Assembly (NCBI GenBank): GCA_028291545.1
Contig: JAQGHR010000020.1
Location: 1 to 59,092 of the forward strand
Length of the DNA: 59,092 nucleotides
Origin: Planctomycetota bacterium
GTDB taxonomy: Bacteria; Planctomycetota; Planctomycetia; Isosphaerales; Isosphaeraceae
Direction of reading: 5' to 3'
The notes beneath the pieces were generated by a model. That model did not search any database, was not told where the DNA came from, and worked only from the letters and a program-made list of their open reading frames with translations. Shown piece by piece: positions 34,783-44,574 of the stretch (positions are counted from its first letter, which is position 1; each line of letters opens with the position of its first letter). The position numbers and the translations under genes were made by a program.

Positions 34783-34870
34783 CGCTAAGATCCGCCGGGC
34801 GACTCCGACCTTTGGACAGGGAGGGGTCGCCCGAAAGGGCCGCGATTGACGCGTCCAGGGAGGGACGGGC

Positions 34871-36433
34871 GTGACGAGAACACAGCATGGAGCGCGGATC
34901 GGCGCGTTGATAGTCCTGGCCGCGGGCTTGCTTGGGTGGCTGTCGGCGAACACGGCCATCTTCTTCGATGACGGTCTGCGTTATATCGGCCAGGCGCAGG
35001 GGATCGCGCGGGGATCGGTCAAGGATGGATTGCTCCACGCGGTCGATCATCCCGCCTACCCCGCGGCGATTGCGTTGTCTCACGCACTGATCGGCGGAGA
35101 GACGCCGCAGGCGTGGCAGACGGCCGCGCAGGCGGCCTCGGCCCTGATCGGGCTGATGCTGATCGTGCCGCTGTATCTGGTTGCCCTCGAACTCTTCGGG
35201 GAACGTGCGGCATGGCTGGGTGTCGCGTTGACATTCGCGGTGCCTCTGACGGGTCATATCCTGGCCGACGTGCTGAGCGAGGGCACGTTCCTGCTCTTCT
35301 GGACATGGGGCCTGTATGCGGGGCTTCGATTCCTCCGGGAAGGTCGGTTCGCGTGGCTTCCGCTCATGATCCTGGGAGGAGGTCTCGCGTATCTGAGCCG
35401 GCCCGAGGGCCTGCTCTTGCCGGCGGCGATGGTCGCGACGCTCGCGTTCGTGCCCCTGATGAAGTCGACGCGGATGAACTGGCCGAGGTGGTGGACGGCG
35501 GTGGGATTTCTCGTCATTGGACCCGCCCTCCTGGTCGGCCCGTACGTCGCCGCCAAGGGAGGAATCGGCACCAAGCCGGCGGTGCAACGCTTGCTCGGCA
35601 CGGCGCCGAAGTCCGCGCCGGACGCCGTCGAGCGGGCAAGGCCGCTCGACCCGAACCAATCGATGGCTCGCACAACCGCGGAAGCTGTGAAGGCCGTGTT
35701 CGGCGCGATCCGGGATGCCGTCACACTTCCGCTTCTGCCGCTGGCCTGCTTCGGCCTCATCGTTACCGTCCGGCGATCGATGCCGGAACGCGCAAGGGTC
35801 TGGCTCTTCCTGGCGATCATCGCAGGGGTCGCATTCCTCGCCCTGGTCCGCCTCCACGCGACCGGCGGTTATTGTAGCCCTCGGCATGCGATGGTCCTGG
35901 CCATGATTCTGATCCCGGCCGCGGCGGCGGGACTCGATGGCCTGCTGACATCGCTTCCCATCCCGTCCCGCTGGCTCGGCCTGGGGAACGAGGAAAAACT
36001 CGCGGCCGGACCGGCCGTCTGGATGCTCCTGATCGGCGGATTCCTGGCGTGGGTGTCGCCCTCGTTGCTGGAACCGATCAATGTCTCCAAGGCCGGTTAC
36101 AAGGACGCGGGAGCCTGGGTTGCCAGGTATGTGCCCGGCGGGGCGAAAGTCGTCGATGTCACCGGCCTGTCCCTCTTCTACTCGGGACATGACGGCTACA
36201 CGTTCGCAACCCTCGACCAGGCCCCGGCCGATCCGGATCTGCGCTGGATCGTGGTCCGCGATAACCATTTGCGGGGTCCGTGGACGTATTGCAAGCAACT
36301 CGGATCGCTCGTCGATGGGCTGAAGCCGAGCAAGACGTTCCCGGAAAAACCGAGACCCGGCCAGGCGCGAGTCTACGTTTTTGAGCGGCCGTCCAGGACT
36401 GCGGCCAGGACGGTCGCCGCTCCGAAGGGCTGA
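34871..36433 (+). CDS. GT39/ArnT-like integral membrane glycosyltransferase candidate
   Basis: A 520-residue membrane protein from GTG 34871, with AGGGAGGG just upstream. The N-terminal helix (ALIVLAAGLLGWLSA) is followed by NTAIFFDDGLRYIGQAQGIARGS, where the DD pair sits where GT-C enzymes of the GT39/GT83 type carry catalytic acids. The next loop has HPAYPAAIALSHALIGG, a common GT39-like context. About ten more helices follow (for example LTFAVPLTGHILADVL, FLLFWTWGLYAGLRFL). The soluble C-terminal part of about 100 residues contains DAGAWVARYVPGGAKVVDVTGLSLFYSGHDGY. It probably transfers a sugar from a polyprenyl carrier. The next gene begins 51 bases on. Confidence 0.78.
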   Translation: MTRTQHGARIGALIVLAAGLLGWLSANTAIFFDDGLRYIGQAQGIARGSVKDGLLHAVDHPAYPAAIALSHALIGGETPQAWQTAAQAASALIGLMLIVPLYLVALELFGERAAWLGVALTFAVPLTGHILADVLSEGTFLLFWTWGLYAGLRFLREGRFAWLPLMILGGGLAYLSRPEGLLLPAAMVATLAFVPLMKSTRMNWPRWWTAVGFLVIGPALLVGPYVAAKGGIGTKPAVQRLLGTAPKSAPDAVERARPLDPNQSMARTTAEAVKAVFGAIRDAVTLPLLPLACFGLIVTVRRSMPERARVWLFLAIIAGVAFLALVRLHATGGYCSPRHAMVLAMILIPAAAAGLDGLLTSLPIPSRWLGLGNEEKLAAGPAVWMLLIGGFLAWVSPSLLEPINVSKAGYKDAGAWVARYVPGGAKVVDVTGLSLFYSGHDGYTFATLDQAPADPDLRWIVVRDNHLRGPWTYCKQLGSLVDGLKPSKTFPEKPRPGQARVYVFERPSRTAARTVAAPKG

Positions 36434-36484
36434 TGCGTACGAAGCCTGGGGTTTCGGGTCGCGAACAATGCCAAGGAGGACGAG

Positions 36485-38749
36485 ATGCCGGCGGACTCCG
36501 CACCCGAGATCAATCAAGCTCCGGCCGTCGCTCTCCTGATCAAGGATCTCGCCCTGGTCTGGGCGTTCTACATCGCCTGCGCGTTGATCTTGTCGTATCC
36601 CCTGATCAAAACGTTCTCGACCACGCTCGCCGGGTCGTTGATCGATCCTTTGCAGCACTTGTGGATCATGCGGTGGTATCGGTCGTGTTTGCTGGAATGG
36701 CGATCTCCGGTGATCTGTCCGGAATTGCAGTACCCGGTCGGCGCGCCTCTGGGGAACTTCTCTCCTCTCCATCTGCAAGCCATCCTGTTCATCCCCCTCT
36801 CGCTCGTGCTCAGGAACGATGTGCTGTGTTTCAATCTCGTCTGGCTCTTCGCCATGACGACCACGGGGCTGGGGACGTTCTTGCTCGCCTGGCAAGCCGT
36901 GCGAGACAAGCCGTGCGCAGCGTTCGCCGGGATGCTCGCGATGCTCTCGACGCCGATGATGCTACACTGCCGCTCGCACCTGGAGTTGATCACTCTGGGC
37001 GGATTCCCGCTCTTCCTGGTCGGATGGATGAGGTTCGTCGATCGGCCGACTCGGGGTAGGCTTGTTGTCTCGGCCGGGCTTTACGTGCTCGTCGCCCTGT
37101 GTGCCGCGTATTACGTCGTCTTCGCGATGGTGCCGGCGGCGCTGTATGTGGTTTGGAAGCTCATGAACGAAGGGCGTAATGGGCCGCGATGGCTCGTCTC
37201 GCGCATGTTCTGGCTGACCGGCTTCGGCGTGCTTGCCTTGCCAGCGCTCGCGCTGGTATTCGGCAACCACATCTGGGCCTCGGCGAACGGATACGCGTCG
37301 CAGCGGTCGTTGACGGAGTTCAACGCGTACAGCGCCGCTCCGTGGACGTTCATCATACCCACGCCGATGCATCGGATCGACCAGTTCATGCCGGCAAACG
37401 TTTATGCGGCGGCGGGATATTCGCTCGGTATGGGCGAGAGGTCATCCTACCTCGGCGTGATCACGATCCTGCTGATCCACCAGGCCGCCGTTCGGAAGGA
37501 AAAGTTCGCGCGGCGGGGCTACCTCTGGCTCGCGCTTGTGGCGATGGTTGTCCTCGCCTGGGGCGGCGTGTTGAAGCTAGGCGACCGCAAGATCGTGCTC
37601 CCCGCAGGCTGGCTGAGAGATCATTTCTTCGCGTTTCGCATGCTCCGCGTTCCGGCCCGGTTCAACCTCTTCGTCGGGGTGGTCGCGGCCGTCATCGCCG
37701 CGGCGGGGCTGAAGGGGATTCTCGCGAGGATCTCGCAAAGACCGGTTCGCGTCGTCCTTTACGGGTCGGTCGTGGCCCTATCGATGGTCGACCTGCTCAT
37801 CTTTCCGTTCTCGACCGGAAAAATCCCGGAGATGCCCGCGTGCTATCGAACGATCCTCGATCGCGATCCACAGGCGTCGTTCGTCGAGGTGCCGCAATAT
37901 CCCTCCTCGGGTTCGTTCCTGTACTCGCTCACGAGCTACTGGCAGTCGATCCACCGGGGCCGGACCAACGCCGGATACAGTGGAAACGGCAACACGCCCA
38001 TGGACAACCTCGTGTCCTGGAACTCGCCGTTCTCCTATTTCTTCCTCGAAGATCCGAACTACCTGGCGGACCCCGAGTGGACCTCGATCGACGTGGTCGG
38101 AGGCGTTTCCTTTCACGATTACACCTGGCTCTATCTCCATCAGAACAAGTACCGCTACGTCGTTCTTCACCAGTGGAAGGGCTATGCGGACGGCTATCCC
38201 GAGAAGCTTTCCCGCGTCAAGGCTTTGATGTCGCACGCGAAAATCTTCGAGGACGCTAGGACGATCGTCTACGACCGCGCCAAGCTGACGCCTCCTACTC
38301 GACCGGTCGTCGTTTCGGCGGAGGGCTGGCGGGAGAGTTACCTCGCCCGGAGGATTCGCGCGGTCGGAAAAACATCGTCGCTGGCCGTCTACAATCCGAA
38401 CGCGTCCAGGCCGGTCTCCCTCGCGCTCAACGCCTCGGCCTTCCGCTCGTCACGTACCGCGCGACTCCTGCTCGAAGGCCGGGAACTGGCGAGCTGGACG
38501 ATCGTGCCCGACCGCGAGTTCCGCACGTATCGCACCCCGCCGCTGATGTTGCCCGCCGGCGTCTCGTTGCTCACGCTCGATTGCGACGGTGAGGAGACTC
38601 CGTGGAATAGTCACGAATTCGCCCTGGAGACCGATTCCGCCCCCTACAGCCTGAAAGTCGCCGGGCTGACCATCTCATCCGAAAGCGTTCCTTCCGATCC
38701 ACCCACGAGGCAGATCGCCGCGCAACCGAAGCCGAATCGCCTCCGATGA
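36485..38749 (+). CDS. Large GT-C-like membrane protein with soluble C-terminal domain
   Basis: A 754-residue protein with a strong ribosome site (AAGGAGG) before the ATG. About a dozen membrane helices fill residues 20-445 (for example LALVWAFYIACALILSYPLI, LGTFLLAWQAV, VLVALCAAYYVVFAMVPAALYVVW). The first external loop includes LAGSLIDPLQHLWIMRW, typical of GT-C-like and glycosyltransferase-like membrane proteins where D leads the loop. The last 300 residues are soluble and beta-rich, ending in NPNASRPVSLALNASAFRSSRTARLLLEGRELASW, likely carbohydrate-binding-like or Ig-like. I do not recognise an exact family. It is in an operon with the preceding GT39-like gene and overlaps the following GT4 gene. 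Confidence 0.72.
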   Translation: MPADSAPEINQAPAVALLIKDLALVWAFYIACALILSYPLIKTFSTTLAGSLIDPLQHLWIMRWYRSCLLEWRSPVICPELQYPVGAPLGNFSPLHLQAILFIPLSLVLRNDVLCFNLVWLFAMTTTGLGTFLLAWQAVRDKPCAAFAGMLAMLSTPMMLHCRSHLELITLGGFPLFLVGWMRFVDRPTRGRLVVSAGLYVLVALCAAYYVVFAMVPAALYVVWKLMNEGRNGPRWLVSRMFWLTGFGVLALPALALVFGNHIWASANGYASQRSLTEFNAYSAAPWTFIIPTPMHRIDQFMPANVYAAAGYSLGMGERSSYLGVITILLIHQAAVRKEKFARRGYLWLALVAMVVLAWGGVLKLGDRKIVLPAGWLRDHFFAFRMLRVPARFNLFVGVVAAVIAAAGLKGILARISQRPVRVVLYGSVVALSMVDLLIFPFSTGKIPEMPACYRTILDRDPQASFVEVPQYPSSGSFLYSLTSYWQSIHRGRTNAGYSGNGNTPMDNLVSWNSPFSYFFLEDPNYLADPEWTSIDVVGGVSFHDYTWLYLHQNKYRYVVLHQWKGYADGYPEKLSRVKALMSHAKIFEDARTIVYDRAKLTPPTRPVVVSAEGWRESYLARRIRAVGKTSSLAVYNPNASRPVSLALNASAFRSSRTARLLLEGRELASWTIVPDREFRTYRTPPLMLPAGVSLLTLDCDGEETPWNSHEFALETDSAPYSLKVAGLTISSESVPSDPPTRQIAAQPKPNRLR

Positions 38750-40125
38750 GTACGATTGGAAGGTCGCGCTTCTCACAGGCAAGACGGTCTTTCTCATTGG
38801 ACGACCCCATGCGGATCGCCTGGTTCACCCACCGGTATTACCCCGTCGTCAGCGGGGCTGAGAATTTCGGGCGGGAGATGGTCCGCCGGTTCGTGGCGGA
38901 TGGGCATGATGTGGACGTGATCACCAGCGATGCGGACAACCTAGGATATTTCACAAACCCAGCGATTGGACCGGTGTCCGCGCCCGAGGTTTCGACGGTT
39001 GATGGTGCCCGGGTGCGAAGGCTCGCCGTCAAGCACCGGTTCGGTCAAAAATACGCCGGGCGATTGCTGAGCTTTCTGCCGCACTGGCCGACGCAATGCC
39101 GGTATGAATCGTTCATGCCGATCATCCCCGGCATTGATCGCATTCGCGGGGATTTTGACGCGGTCTTTGCCGTCGGCTTCCCTTATACGATCTTCTCCTA
39201 CGCCGCCCGCCAGACCGCGCGAGCGGCCGACTCGCCGCTAATTCTCACTCCGTTCCTGCATCTCGCCACGCCCGGCGATCCCGTGAACCGATCGTACACG
39301 CGGCCCCATCAGTCACGTCTGCTCAGGGAGGCGGACGCCGTCGTGGTGCAGACGCGTCTGGAGGCGGATGCGATCGCCGACCGGGGAGTGGATCGAGCGA
39401 AGACCTTGATCCTGGGCATGGGCGTCGATCAGGCGGACGTCGTGAACGGAGACACGCGGCGTTTCCGCGAACAATTCGCCATTCCTCAGGCTCGTCGGGT
39501 GATCGGTCACCTGGCGACACTCGACCCGAATAAAGGCACGACCGACCTGGTCCTCGCGGTCAATGCCTTGAATGCCGAACGCATGGAAGACCCCATCCAC
39601 CTCCTCCTGGCCGGCCCGACTTCCGTGGCCTTTGACGCCTTCGCCTCGACGATTCCGAAAGATTGCGAGCGCTGGATCTCGCGAACCGGTCCCCTGCCGA
39701 TGGATCGACGCGCGGATTTCTTCGCGGCGATCGATGTGTTCGCGATGCCGTCGCGCACAGACTCGTTCGGGATCGTCTTCCTTGAGGCCTGGGCGAACGG
39801 CTTGCCGGTGGTCGGGGCCTCGGCCGGGGGCGTGGCCGAGGTGATCAAGGACCGACATGATGGCCTGCTCGTCCCGTTCGGTGACGTCGGCCGGCTAGCG
39901 ATGGCCCTGGAACGACTCGTCACCGATCCATCCCTGGCACGTTCGTTCGGTCGTAACGGGAAAGCGAAGATTGCACGGGGCTACTCCTGGGACGATCGCT
40001 ATCGCACGCTCCTGGAACGAACTCAGGCCTTGATCGCTCGATCCGGGCCTCGCGTGGATCTCGGCCACGGTCAGATTACGCTTGCTCGGCCCTTGACGGG
40101 GGTCGAAGATTCAAGCATTGTTTAA
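38746..40125 (+). CDS. GT4-family glycosyltransferase
   Basis: A 459-residue GT-B enzyme. The ATG at 38746 overlaps the previous stop (ATGA), which supports coupled translation. An internal ATG at 38809 starts MRIAWFTHRYYPVVSGAENFGREMVRRF, the usual first motif, and is the alternative start. The N-terminal domain has GHDVDVITSDAD, and the C-terminal one has VIGHLATLDPNKGTTDLVLAV, LLLAGP, then ADFFAAIDVFAMPSRTDSFGIVFLEAWANGLPVVGASAGGVAEVI, the typical E-x7-E donor-binding region. It transfers a sugar from a nucleotide donor on the cytoplasmic side. It is the third gene of the membrane-glycosylation operon. Confidence 0.92.
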   Translation: MSTIGRSRFSQARRSFSLDDPMRIAWFTHRYYPVVSGAENFGREMVRRFVADGHDVDVITSDADNLGYFTNPAIGPVSAPEVSTVDGARVRRLAVKHRFGQKYAGRLLSFLPHWPTQCRYESFMPIIPGIDRIRGDFDAVFAVGFPYTIFSYAARQTARAADSPLILTPFLHLATPGDPVNRSYTRPHQSRLLREADAVVVQTRLEADAIADRGVDRAKTLILGMGVDQADVVNGDTRRFREQFAIPQARRVIGHLATLDPNKGTTDLVLAVNALNAERMEDPIHLLLAGPTSVAFDAFASTIPKDCERWISRTGPLPMDRRADFFAAIDVFAMPSRTDSFGIVFLEAWANGLPVVGASAGGVAEVIKDRHDGLLVPFGDVGRLAMALERLVTDPSLARSFGRNGKAKIARGYSWDDRYRTLLERTQALIARSGPRVDLGHGQITLARPLTGVEDSSIV

Positions 40126-40214
40126 CGTGGGTCGAGCAGTCCGAGCCGCTGAGCTTCAATGAACGCGGGTTGACTCGCTCCTCGGCCCTCCCGCCCCGCC
40201 ACGGAGCGATCCGA

Positions 40215-42641
40215 ATGCCCCGCCTCCTCCGCAGTTGCCTGCCTTTTCTGCTGATCGGGGCCGTTGCCTCGGCGGGCGAGCCCGCGCCCGTTCGGATCGA
40301 AGTCTTCCCTGAACATGTTTCCTTGGCTGGCCCGGCCGCCTCACAGCGGCTCGTCGTCCTGGGAATCTACCCCGACGGCTCTCGGAAAGATCTGTCCGAA
40401 AGGCACTCGATAACCTCGACGAATGGGTTTGTCTATCGTGACAAACGCGGCCATCTCGTCGCGACCGAGGACGGGATTTGTGAGGTACAGGTCGCGGCGG
40501 ACGGGGCCACGGCCGTCGTCGGGATCGAGGCGAGCGGAACCTCTGAGCCGGAGACCGTGAGTTTCCGCCATCAGATCGAGCCGGCGTTGACGAAGCTCGG
40601 CTGCAATCAGGGAGGGTGTCACGGCGGTCAACACGGAAAGGGAGGATTCAAACTCTCCCTGCTCGGGTTTGAACCGGAGCCGGACTACGCCGCGATCGCC
40701 AAGAGCGCGGAGGGCCGACGGGTATCGCCCGCCTCTCCGGAAGACAGCCTGCTCTTCCTCAAGCCGACCATGGCCGTCGATCACGGCGGCGGTCGCAAGA
40801 TGCGGCCAAACGGTCGCGAATTCGAGCTGATCCGCCGGTGGCTCGAACAGGGCGCGACTCCTCCGTCGACGAGCGATCCGGAGGTCACCGGTCTTTCCGT
40901 CCTGCCCGCGCACCGTGTCATGACTGCGGATGAATCTCAGCATTTCATCGCCCTTGCGACGTATTCGGACGGGGCGGTTCGCGATGTGACCGACGACGCC
41001 AAGTTTGACGCCCTGAACGAGGCGACGGCCAAGGTGAACGCGGAAGGGTTGGCCCGAACGATGGGGCCGGGCGAGACCGCCCTGATGGTCCGCTATCAGG
41101 GTCGCGCGGCGATGGCGAGAATCACGGTCCCTTACGCCGCTTCGAAGCCCTTTGATTTCGCCTCCACGAACCCGATCGACGCCCGTGCCGCCGCCAAGTG
41201 GCGGGAACTCGGGCTCTTGCCCTCGCCACCCTGCACCGACGCCGAGTTCCTCCGACGCGCGATGCTCGACGCGATCGGCACGACCCCGACCCCCGACGAC
41301 GTTGACGCTTTCCTCGCCGACCGGGACCCGGAGAAACGCGCGAAACTCGTGGACCGCCTGCTGGATCGGCCCGAATATGTCGACTTCTGGACCTTGAAAT
41401 GGGGCGACCTGCTGCGGGTTGATACCACCAAGCTCGGCGCGCAGGGAATGCTCGCGTTCAACCTGTGGCTCCGCGAATCCTTCCGGTCCAACGTGCCCCT
41501 GGACAAAATGGTTGAAGATCTCGTCACGGCGCAGGGTTCCATCTACACGAACGGGCCGGCGAACTACTTCCGGGTCGCGAACAATCCGGAAGACCTCGCG
41601 GAGACGACGGCACAGGTTTTCATGGGTGTCCGGCTCCAGTGTGCCAAGTGCCATCATCACCCGTTCGAGTCGTACGGGCAGGACGATTACTACGGGCTTG
41701 CGGCCTATTTCTCACGAATCCGCACCAAGGGGAGCCAGGAGTTCGGACTCTTCGGCGGCGAGCAGGTGGTCTACGTCGCGGATTCGGGCGAGGTCGTTCA
41801 GCCTCGCAGCGGGAAGGTCATGGTCCCCCGCCCCTTGAACGCGAAGCCGGCCGATGACCTCGTCGACCGCCGCCGAGCCCTCGCGAAATGGCTGACCGCG
41901 AAGGATAATCCCTGGCTCGCGCGGAATGTGGCCAATCGCTATTGGGGCTATCTGCTGGGCCGGGGTCTGGTGAACCCCATCGATGATCTACGCGAGACGA
42001 ACCCCCCGTCCAACCCCGAATTGCTCGATGCTCTGGCTGAGGGTTTTGTTCGAGAGGGGTTCGACCTGAAGAAACTCTTGCGCACCATCATGACGAGCCG
42101 CGTCTATGGCCTCAGCGCCATGGCGACGCCCGACAATCGACTGGATCAGGCGTACTTCACGCACTACCCGCTCAAGCGACTCACGGCCGAGCAGATGCTT
42201 GACGCTCTGAACTCCGCCACCGGAAGCTTTGAGAAATTCACTCGCCAGCCGGTCGGCACCCGCGCGATCGCACTCCCGGACACGTCGGTCCAATCGTATT
42301 TCCTCGACACCTTCGGGCGACCCGCCCGGGCCGTCGCGTGCGAGTGCGAGCGAGGATCGGACCCGACGCTCAGCCAGGCCCTCCACCTCATGAATTCCGA
42401 CCTTGTGCAAGGGAAACTCTCGCTTGCCAGAGGGCGGCTTGCGCGGATGATGAAGGACCCTCGCCTTACGGACGAGACCCTGGTGCAGACCTTGTACCGG
42501 GTGACCTACAGCCGACCCGCGACCCACGAGGAGATCGTCTCCGCCCTCGAAGTCATCCACGACGCCGCCGATCGGGTGTCGGGCGCCCAGGATCTCTTCT
42601 GGGGGTTGCTGAACTCCAAGGAGTTCCTGTTCAACCACTAG
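40215..42641 (+). CDS. Secreted DUF1549/DUF1553 protein with cysteine-rich cytochrome-like motifs
   Basis: An 808-residue exported protein of a family almost confined to planctomycetes and relatives. The ATG at 40215 follows CGGAG and gives the signal peptide MPRLLRSCLPFLLIGAVASAG; a TTG start at 40170 is rejected. An Ig-like region (30-110) precedes ALTKLGCNQGGCHGG (C130, C135, H136), a CX4CH motif typical of these proteins. A second motif is CAKCHHHPFE (C476, C479, H480), a CxxCH heme-type site in DUF1549. The C-terminal DUF1553 begins near residue 550 (RRALAKWLTAKDNPWLARNVANRYWGYLLGRGLV). Function is unknown; electron transfer or polysaccharide use have been proposed. It heads a four-gene operon. 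Confidence 0.92.
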   Translation: MPRLLRSCLPFLLIGAVASAGEPAPVRIEVFPEHVSLAGPAASQRLVVLGIYPDGSRKDLSERHSITSTNGFVYRDKRGHLVATEDGICEVQVAADGATAVVGIEASGTSEPETVSFRHQIEPALTKLGCNQGGCHGGQHGKGGFKLSLLGFEPEPDYAAIAKSAEGRRVSPASPEDSLLFLKPTMAVDHGGGRKMRPNGREFELIRRWLEQGATPPSTSDPEVTGLSVLPAHRVMTADESQHFIALATYSDGAVRDVTDDAKFDALNEATAKVNAEGLARTMGPGETALMVRYQGRAAMARITVPYAASKPFDFASTNPIDARAAAKWRELGLLPSPPCTDAEFLRRAMLDAIGTTPTPDDVDAFLADRDPEKRAKLVDRLLDRPEYVDFWTLKWGDLLRVDTTKLGAQGMLAFNLWLRESFRSNVPLDKMVEDLVTAQGSIYTNGPANYFRVANNPEDLAETTAQVFMGVRLQCAKCHHHPFESYGQDDYYGLAAYFSRIRTKGSQEFGLFGGEQVVYVADSGEVVQPRSGKVMVPRPLNAKPADDLVDRRRALAKWLTAKDNPWLARNVANRYWGYLLGRGLVNPIDDLRETNPPSNPELLDALAEGFVREGFDLKKLLRTIMTSRVYGLSAMATPDNRLDQAYFTHYPLKRLTAEQMLDALNSATGSFEKFTRQPVGTRAIALPDTSVQSYFLDTFGRPARAVACECERGSDPTLSQALHLMNSDLVQGKLSLARGRLARMMKDPRLTDETLVQTLYRVTYSRPATHEEIVSALEVIHDAADRVSGAQDLFWGLLNSKEFLFNH

Positions 42642-42673
42642 CCGCTCGGGAATTCAACCTTTGGGGCTTCGAG

Positions 42674-43090
42674 ATGGCGGGCTATTTCGGCACACTCCTC
42701 CTGAAAAAACTCGGGATCAAAGTCGGGTTCCGACTGGCGTTCGTGAACGCGCCGGACTCATTTGCAGGGGCTCTCGGCCCGCTGCCCGTCGGAGTGGTCG
42801 AGATGGTCGAACCGGTGGCTCCGCTCGACCTTGTGGTCCTCTTCGTCGATCGGCTCGTGACGCTGACGAGTCACTTCGCACCGCTCGCATCGCGACTCGC
42901 ACCGGCCGGGATGATCTGGGTGAGTTGGCCGAAGAAGAGTTCCGGCGTTGTCACGGACGTGAGCGAGGGCCTCGTGCGCGATCATGGGCTCGGCGTCGGC
43001 CTCGTCGATGTGAAGATCTGCGCGATTGACGAGACCTGGTCCGGGCTGAAGTTCGTCTATCGCTTGAAGGGCCGGCCCACTCGGCCGTGA
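42674..43090 (+). CDS. DUF3052-family protein
   Basis: A 138-residue soluble protein from ATG 42674. It has the family features GYFGTLLLKKLGIKVGFRLAFVNAPDSF at the start, DLVVLFVDRLVTL in the middle, and MIWVSWPKKSSGVVTDVSEGLVRDHGLGVGLVDVKICAIDETWSGLKFVYRLK at the end. DUF3052 proteins are found in many bacteria without a known biochemical role; the fold looks nucleotide-binding-like but no binding site is defined. It lies 32 bases after the DUF1549/DUF1553 gene, and its stop overlaps the next gene (GTGA at 43087). The location of a cytoplasmic DUF3052 protein inside an exported-protein operon is unusual. Confidence 0.88.
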   Translation: MAGYFGTLLLKKLGIKVGFRLAFVNAPDSFAGALGPLPVGVVEMVEPVAPLDLVVLFVDRLVTLTSHFAPLASRLAPAGMIWVSWPKKSSGVVTDVSEGLVRDHGLGVGLVDVKICAIDETWSGLKFVYRLKGRPTRP

Positions 43091-44574
43091 ACGGATCCAT
43101 GGGTCCCCTCTTCGTGATTCCCCTGGTGATCGCGACCGCCGCCCAGGGTGGCGCGCCGACTTACGAGCAGGACATCAAGCCGATCCTTGCGCGAAAGTGC
43201 ATCGTCTGCCACTCGTCCAGGAAGATCGACAAGATCGACGTCTCCGGCGGACTGGCGCTCGACACGTATGAAGCCGTGCTCAGAGGGACGAAAGATCACT
43301 CGGTAGTCGCGGCCAATAAGGCGTCCGAGAGCGAGCTGGTCCGGCGATTGACGTCGACCGAGGATGATCGTCGGATGCCCCAGCTCGACGAGCCACTCGG
43401 GGAAGCCCAGCGGGATATCATTCGGCGGTGGATCGACGGGGGAATGCCTCGCGGTGGACGGGTCGAGACTGCCAACCCGGCGATGGCCGCGAAACGTCTC
43501 GAGGGCCGGGGCGGTTCGCTCGATGTCTCGATTCCTGTCGCGCCCGCGGGCAAGACGCCCGACGTGATGCTGATCCGGATCGGCCCGCTACCGGCCGTCT
43601 CCGCACTCGCGATCCGCCCCGATGGCGGCCTGCTTGCCGTGGGCACGGACGGGCGCGTGGTTCTGTGGGATCTGCGAGACAGGCGACCTGCCGCGACGAT
43701 CGAGGTGCCCGGCCCGGTTCATGCGCTGGTGTTCACTCGCGACGGCCGGCGTATCGTCGTCGGGTCCGGCCTCCCAGCTCGGTCCGGCTCGGTACGGGTT
43801 TACTCGGTGCCCGACGCGACGTTACTTCAAGACTTCCTCGGGCATACGGACTCCGTTTACGCCCTGGCCCTACGAAAAGACGGTGCTCAGCTTGCATCGG
43901 CGGGTTTCGATGCGACCGTGCGCCTCTGGAACCTCACGGATGGGCGGCCCGTCGGAGTGTACACGGGCCATTCGGATTTCGTTTATGAGGTCGTTTACAG
44001 TCCGGACGGCAAGACTGTTCTGAGCGCAAGTAAGGACCGCTCGTTGAAACGGTTCGATGGAGCGACCCTGAAGGGAATTCGCACGTACAGCGACCATGAG
44101 TCGGATGTCTTGTCGCTGGCGCTCAAGCCCGATGGCACGGCGTTTGTCTCGGCGGGAGAAGAGCCGCAATTGCGGTGGTGGAAGCCAGACGCGGAAAAGC
44201 CGCATCGGCGAATCAGCGGTCATTCCGGCCCCGTGTTCTCGCTGGCGTTCAGTGGTGATGGAAAGACGCTGATCTCCGCCTCCGGCGACAAGACCATCCG
44301 CGTCTGGGACGGCACGACCGGCGCCTTGCGACGATCGCTCGCCGGCCCGACCGAATGGCAATATGCTTGTGCCCTTTCCTTCGACGGAGCGATCGCCGCC
44401 GGCAGTGGTTGGGATGGGCTTGTCCGCGTCTGGGACACCGAATCGGGCAAATGCCGAGTCACCCTGGCGCAAACTGCGGCCGGATGGTTGAGCGTGACGC
44501 CCTCGGCCGAACTGGCCGCGTCCGCCGATTTACGCCCCTTGATCCGCTGGAAGTCGGGAGGTTCCGCGCCATGA
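43087..44574 (+). CDS. Exported planctomycete cytochrome c/WD40-repeat protein
   Basis: A 495-residue protein starting at GTG 43087, which overlaps the previous stop; ATG 43099 is an alternative. The signal-like N-terminus (MGPLFVIPLVIATAAQGG) precedes YEQDIKPILARKCIVCHSS, the planctomycete cytochrome c domain (PF07635-like), with CxxCH at C38, C41 and H42. From about residue 160 there are roughly seven WD40-type repeats (LAVGTDGRVVLWDL, LASAGFDATVRLWNL, VLSASKDRSLKRFDG, LISASGDKTIRVWDG, IAAGSGWDGLVRVWD), enough for a full beta-propeller. It probably binds heme and a protein or polymer outside the cytoplasm. The stop overlaps the next start (ATGA). Confidence 0.92.
   Translation: MNGSMGPLFVIPLVIATAAQGGAPTYEQDIKPILARKCIVCHSSRKIDKIDVSGGLALDTYEAVLRGTKDHSVVAANKASESELVRRLTSTEDDRRMPQLDEPLGEAQRDIIRRWIDGGMPRGGRVETANPAMAAKRLEGRGGSLDVSIPVAPAGKTPDVMLIRIGPLPAVSALAIRPDGGLLAVGTDGRVVLWDLRDRRPAATIEVPGPVHALVFTRDGRRIVVGSGLPARSGSVRVYSVPDATLLQDFLGHTDSVYALALRKDGAQLASAGFDATVRLWNLTDGRPVGVYTGHSDFVYEVVYSPDGKTVLSASKDRSLKRFDGATLKGIRTYSDHESDVLSLALKPDGTAFVSAGEEPQLRWWKPDAEKPHRRISGHSGPVFSLAFSGDGKTLISASGDKTIRVWDGTTGALRRSLAGPTEWQYACALSFDGAIAAGSGWDGLVRVWDTESGKCRVTLAQTAAGWLSVTPSAELAASADLRPLIRWKSGGSAP

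Noticed and set aside
34568..36895. A 775-residue minus-strand open frame
   Set aside because: It runs antisense to the GT39-like gene and is rich in Arg, Gln, Glu and Pro, as expected from a GC-rich shadow frame. It has no domain.
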